Source of the DNA: Tubulanus polymorphus
Lineage: Eukaryota; Nemertea; Palaeonemertea; Tubulaniformes; Tubulanidae
DNA length: 64,000 nt
Direction: 5' to 3'
NCBI RefSeq assembly: GCF_964204645.1
Contig: NC_134036.1
Location: forward strand, 4,696,001-4,760,000
Positions 60,801 through 64,000 of this stretch are shown here, one piece after another. Both the position numbers and the translations under genes were made by a program. Position 1 is the stretch's first letter, and each line of letters opens with the position of its first letter. Below the pieces are notes generated by a model that saw only the letters and a list, made by a program, of their open reading frames with translations, was not told the DNA's origin and searched no databases.

Positions 60801-63762
60801 GTATGAACCTCTTCGATTTCGCAGGGGAATCGAACCCAGTTCGCTGATCCTCGTGGATTATTCAGTATCATCGCTGTACACGGCATATTGACGTCATTTA
60901 TCGGTTGTTTTCTGAGAGAAGATATCAATCCTTGAATAACTTCAGGTATCGTGTCGTTATTCGTAGGTTTATACCACTCTGTGTAGCTCAATGGTTTTCC
61001 ATCAGTCCACGTGTAATAACCAGATCTAGCCTGAAATTTGAGTTAGAAATACATGATCCAAACGTAATTTCAAATTAAATCGTATTTTACAGATGTTTTA
61101 AAATTCACCTGCAGTTTTAATCCAATCATCATAATGAGCGCCCTCTGTGAATACGCACGTCGTAGAAGTACCGTAGCGAATAATGTTTTAATTTTAATCA
61201 TTTCCTGTTCTGAGTTGATACTGAGTAGATGTCCCGCGTACTTCTGTCTACAGTACAATTCGGCATTCTCCCAATTCACACGTTCGTCTCTGATGTATTT
61301 GATGCATGAAATTCCCGAATCTAGGAATCCTGATTTACAAAGTTGTTTAGCCGGTTTCACCGGTAACGACTGCTCCAATGTGTATTGCATTTTGAAAAGG
61401 GGGATGCGATTTGTCACTTCTAGTTTCAGACCAAAATGTGTTAGACTCTGAAATACAACTCCCGACATCGCTTTCTTGCCACATATTTTATATTCGTGTT
61501 GATGCGTTTGACCGTTAGATTCATGACCGACTATTTGTTGCATTACAATCGGGTCCTTGTCTATTTGAGTTGTCTTATCACATCGTATCGGTTCTATCCG
61601 TTTCAATACGAAACGATAATATCGAATCGGTTCAATCCTCTTGAATCGAAAATCATATATCAATGTTTCACTGCTGGTGAACGCTGGCATTCCGGCAGGG
61701 TAGTTTGGCGACTGAATGACCCCGCAATTGCCGTCCGGCGGTTTCTGGCTGAGAGCGTTTCTAGCAGATAGGGATGCTTGACATCGACGCCGTAGTTTAA
61801 TCAATAACGGATAGATCAGGAATGAATTCGTTTTACGCAATTTCACAGTGTTTAACACCAGACGATTTACTCGAGACTTACTAACCAAACTCATATACCT
61901 GTTACAAAACCCGATGAATAGATGTTCCTGAACACATCGGTCAATTTGATATTCGTGTTCTGATAATATATAAATGTTTCTCAAAGGAAGGCGTCGGTTT
62001 TCGGGTGTAATCACGAGACAGTGTGACGTTATATTGATCTGACGTTCTCGTTCCTTTAAAAGATACCCGTCACAGTCGGTAGGACGAAATCTGAGATATG
62101 ATTCATTTTCGACTGTTAACTGACCGTCCCAGTTATAAGCGTATCCTACTACAGTAACCGATCCACCTGATGTAATCAGACTGACGACGTTACGGTCTAA
62201 TGGGGCCTTCATGCGAGGACAATACGGACCGTATCGTCTAGCCGTGAAATTACCACCGTCGAATATGTAAAATCCAGCTCGCTCGCAGTTCTCTGATAAA
62301 ACTGTTAGTTCCATATTCTCTTCATAAATATCAACTTTCCATTTAAACTCGAATCTAGTGACGCGATAATTCACGCCGATCTCCGTTCGTTTTTGGATCA
62401 ATGACGTCGGCGTCGTGGATGTAATTCCATCCACAGGTACCTAAACACAAGACAGCCAAACATTAAGTACATTAAACAATTTTTGTCGATTCAACTATTT
62501 TTGATACAGAATAAGATAATTCCAACGCTGTTACTCACCAAACGGTTGTGAAATTTCATGTCTTGCATCGAAAGCGATTCTATCTGATAGTCTATTTCAA
62601 ATCTCACATTTTCGTGGACTGTTGCTTTCAAAACGCACATTATCACGAGGAAACCGTCAGATTTAACACTCAGTGATTCTAGGTAGTTGTAACCGAGTAA
62701 AATATCAGTTCCTACAACGCGTAACCCTTCTAGTTTATATACACCAATGACGTCACCGGATGTGACGAGATGACGTGTCCAGTTGAAGACGACGTACTGT
62801 AACACCTGCACTGTGATAGACCAGCAGTGTAAGTGTTTCGATCGAGTTATTACGTGTAAACTGTTGTCGTCGGGGATGAGCACTCCCGACTCGCTATCAG
62901 AGATCTGAATCAACGGATTAGAGACGTTCCAATCTGATATCTTGTACGTCTGGACTAGAAAATATGACTCAAACATCTCCGAATTTGGTAAATAAATGAA
63001 GGCTTTATTTGTTTTAGTATAAAATGATGATGGTGGATGTCCGGACCTTTCTCTTATCATGCCTATTGTTTTACTTTTACTGTTCAGACCATCGTGTATC
63101 GTAATAGGTTTTGATTGATATCGAGCATCCGATTTCAATATCATCTGAATAAATGTGAGATTCAAGGCATGGCCGTGAGATATTTCTATCCATTCAACAA
63201 ACAACTGACATCGAAGACGTAATTTCATGTAGAACTTATATCCAATCGATGTCGGTAGATTTCTCAATTCTGGCGGAATGTTTTTGCAGACGGGGGTGAT
63301 TTTCAGTCGGCTTCGTTCAAACCGATATATGACATAAACCCGACTACCTCGCGCACCATCGACGTTACTCCTAAACATCAACGAGATCGAATCGTTACGG
63401 TGGATTTCATGTTTTCCATCGCCGCACAATCTATATTCAGACTCGTGGATGAGAAGGTAGTTATCACTACAGAATATTGACAGCTCGATATCGTGGTAAA
63501 CTTCGACGTGAAAAGTTCCCGGTAAAGAGCTGTTGACGAACCAACGACATTCAACACCGCTCGTAAACGAAGGGTAATTCGGTGAAACGATGTAACCGGA
63601 CGTTGAATCTAGCGGGTACCACGTGTTGTTACAAGAGGAACTTACCGTCACAGACGATTCATCGATAGAGTCTGTGCGATTAGCGCGCGCGATGCGAACT
63701 CGACAGACGATCAGCGACCCTATAAACAGCGCTCTCAGTCGCTGCTCCATACCGAACAACAT
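57809..63762 (-). CDS. CUB/C-type lectin/LDLa/LRR-containing seven-helix receptor (GRL101-like)
   Basis: Three phase-0 exons: 63762-62539, 62440-61109 and 61030-57809 (stop TAA), 1,925 residues. Junctions: TTG|gtgagt, tttag|GTA, CAG|gtgaat, tttcag|GCT. Layout: signal-like N-terminus (FIGSLIVCRV); CUB at about 44-150 (GYIVSPNYPSF) and further CUB-like regions, one in exon 2 (GVIQSPNYPAGM); a C-type lectin domain split by the last intron (GHLLSINSE | YYTWTDGKPLSYTEWY); a second lectin-like region to about 1090; six or seven LDLa repeats at about 1095-1393 (for example CDGVNNCRDSSDEVGC), two of them degenerate; LRR N-cap CPKGCKCQGNLVDC; about seven LRRs; and a 7TM domain at about 1635-1910 with SLNPLLYT in TM7. 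The layout matches relaxin-receptor/GRL101-type leucine-rich-repeat GPCRs, which act at the plasma membrane. The TM3 motif is RHRF, so the usual Asp/Glu before the conserved Arg is His. The first ATG is at 63762; a second in-frame ATG is at 63750. Confidence 0.93.
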
Positions 63763-64000
63763 CAACGCGATGCAATTCCTTTACTATACAAATTCTGCTC
63801 GTCTCTCCTCAAGTCGTGTACATAAACGATGTTGAACTGTTCACTCGTGACTCTCGAAAGCAAATGTTCCCTGCACTCATTGATTTTTAGGATCCGAATA
63901 TTTCAGCTTCTGATATTTTCCCGAAGGCGATTCGGGTATAACTTACTCGTACAGTCATCAACTCGAGTTTTCTCCGACTCAAAGGTATCTATTTCCCCGG
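63763..64000 (-). promoter_or_regulatory. 5' flank of the large receptor gene
   Basis: About 240 bp upstream of the start codon. On the minus strand a TATA-like tgtatagtaaagg lies about 20-30 bp before the first ATG, too close for a normal 5' leader, so it may be chance. An upstream non-coding exon outside the window is possible. Confidence 0.2.

Overview
The window is eukaryotic nuclear DNA from an invertebrate. Genes are sparse and intron-rich with GT-AG junctions, there are no operons or ribosome binding sites, and microsatellites, minisatellites and foldback elements are abundant. The best clue to lineage is the large receptor at 57.8-63.8 kb, which combines CUB-like, C-type-lectin, LDL-receptor class A, leucine-rich-repeat and seven-helix regions like the molluscan GRL101-type receptors. 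With a lineage-specific-looking peptide GPCR beside it, this fits a spiralian (mollusc, annelid, nemertean or similar). The species cannot be named from the sequence.

Layout. 1-27.7 kb is essentially gene-free: foldback elements (MITE-like), a piggyBac-type TTAA-flanked element, a tandem 414-bp duplication with tRNA-like heads, and several minisatellite families. A decayed piece of the large receptor lies at 26.47-26.70 kb on the opposite strand, about 34 kb from the intact gene. 27.7-43.1 kb (+): an unrecognised multi-exon gene for an acidic protein with a lysine-rich tail. Nine 3' exons are phase-consistent and a 35-nt exon about 9.5 kb upstream may belong to it; its introns carry the same minisatellites seen between genes. 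47.4-52.1 kb (-): a two-exon gene for a 1,400-residue low-complexity protein with a 27-residue polyQ tract and terminal coiled coils. 54.7-55.9 kb (-): a single-exon peptide-type GPCR broken by one in-frame TGA. 56.3-57.6 kb: a foldback element beside an AT-rich decayed coding element unlike its surroundings. 57.8-63.8 kb (-): the three-exon, 1,925-residue receptor.

No pathway links the genes. The two receptors are neighbours on the same strand but belong to different rhodopsin-like subfamilies. All exon models are manual joins of ORFs at consensus splice sites with phase checking; none was tested against transcripts or a database.
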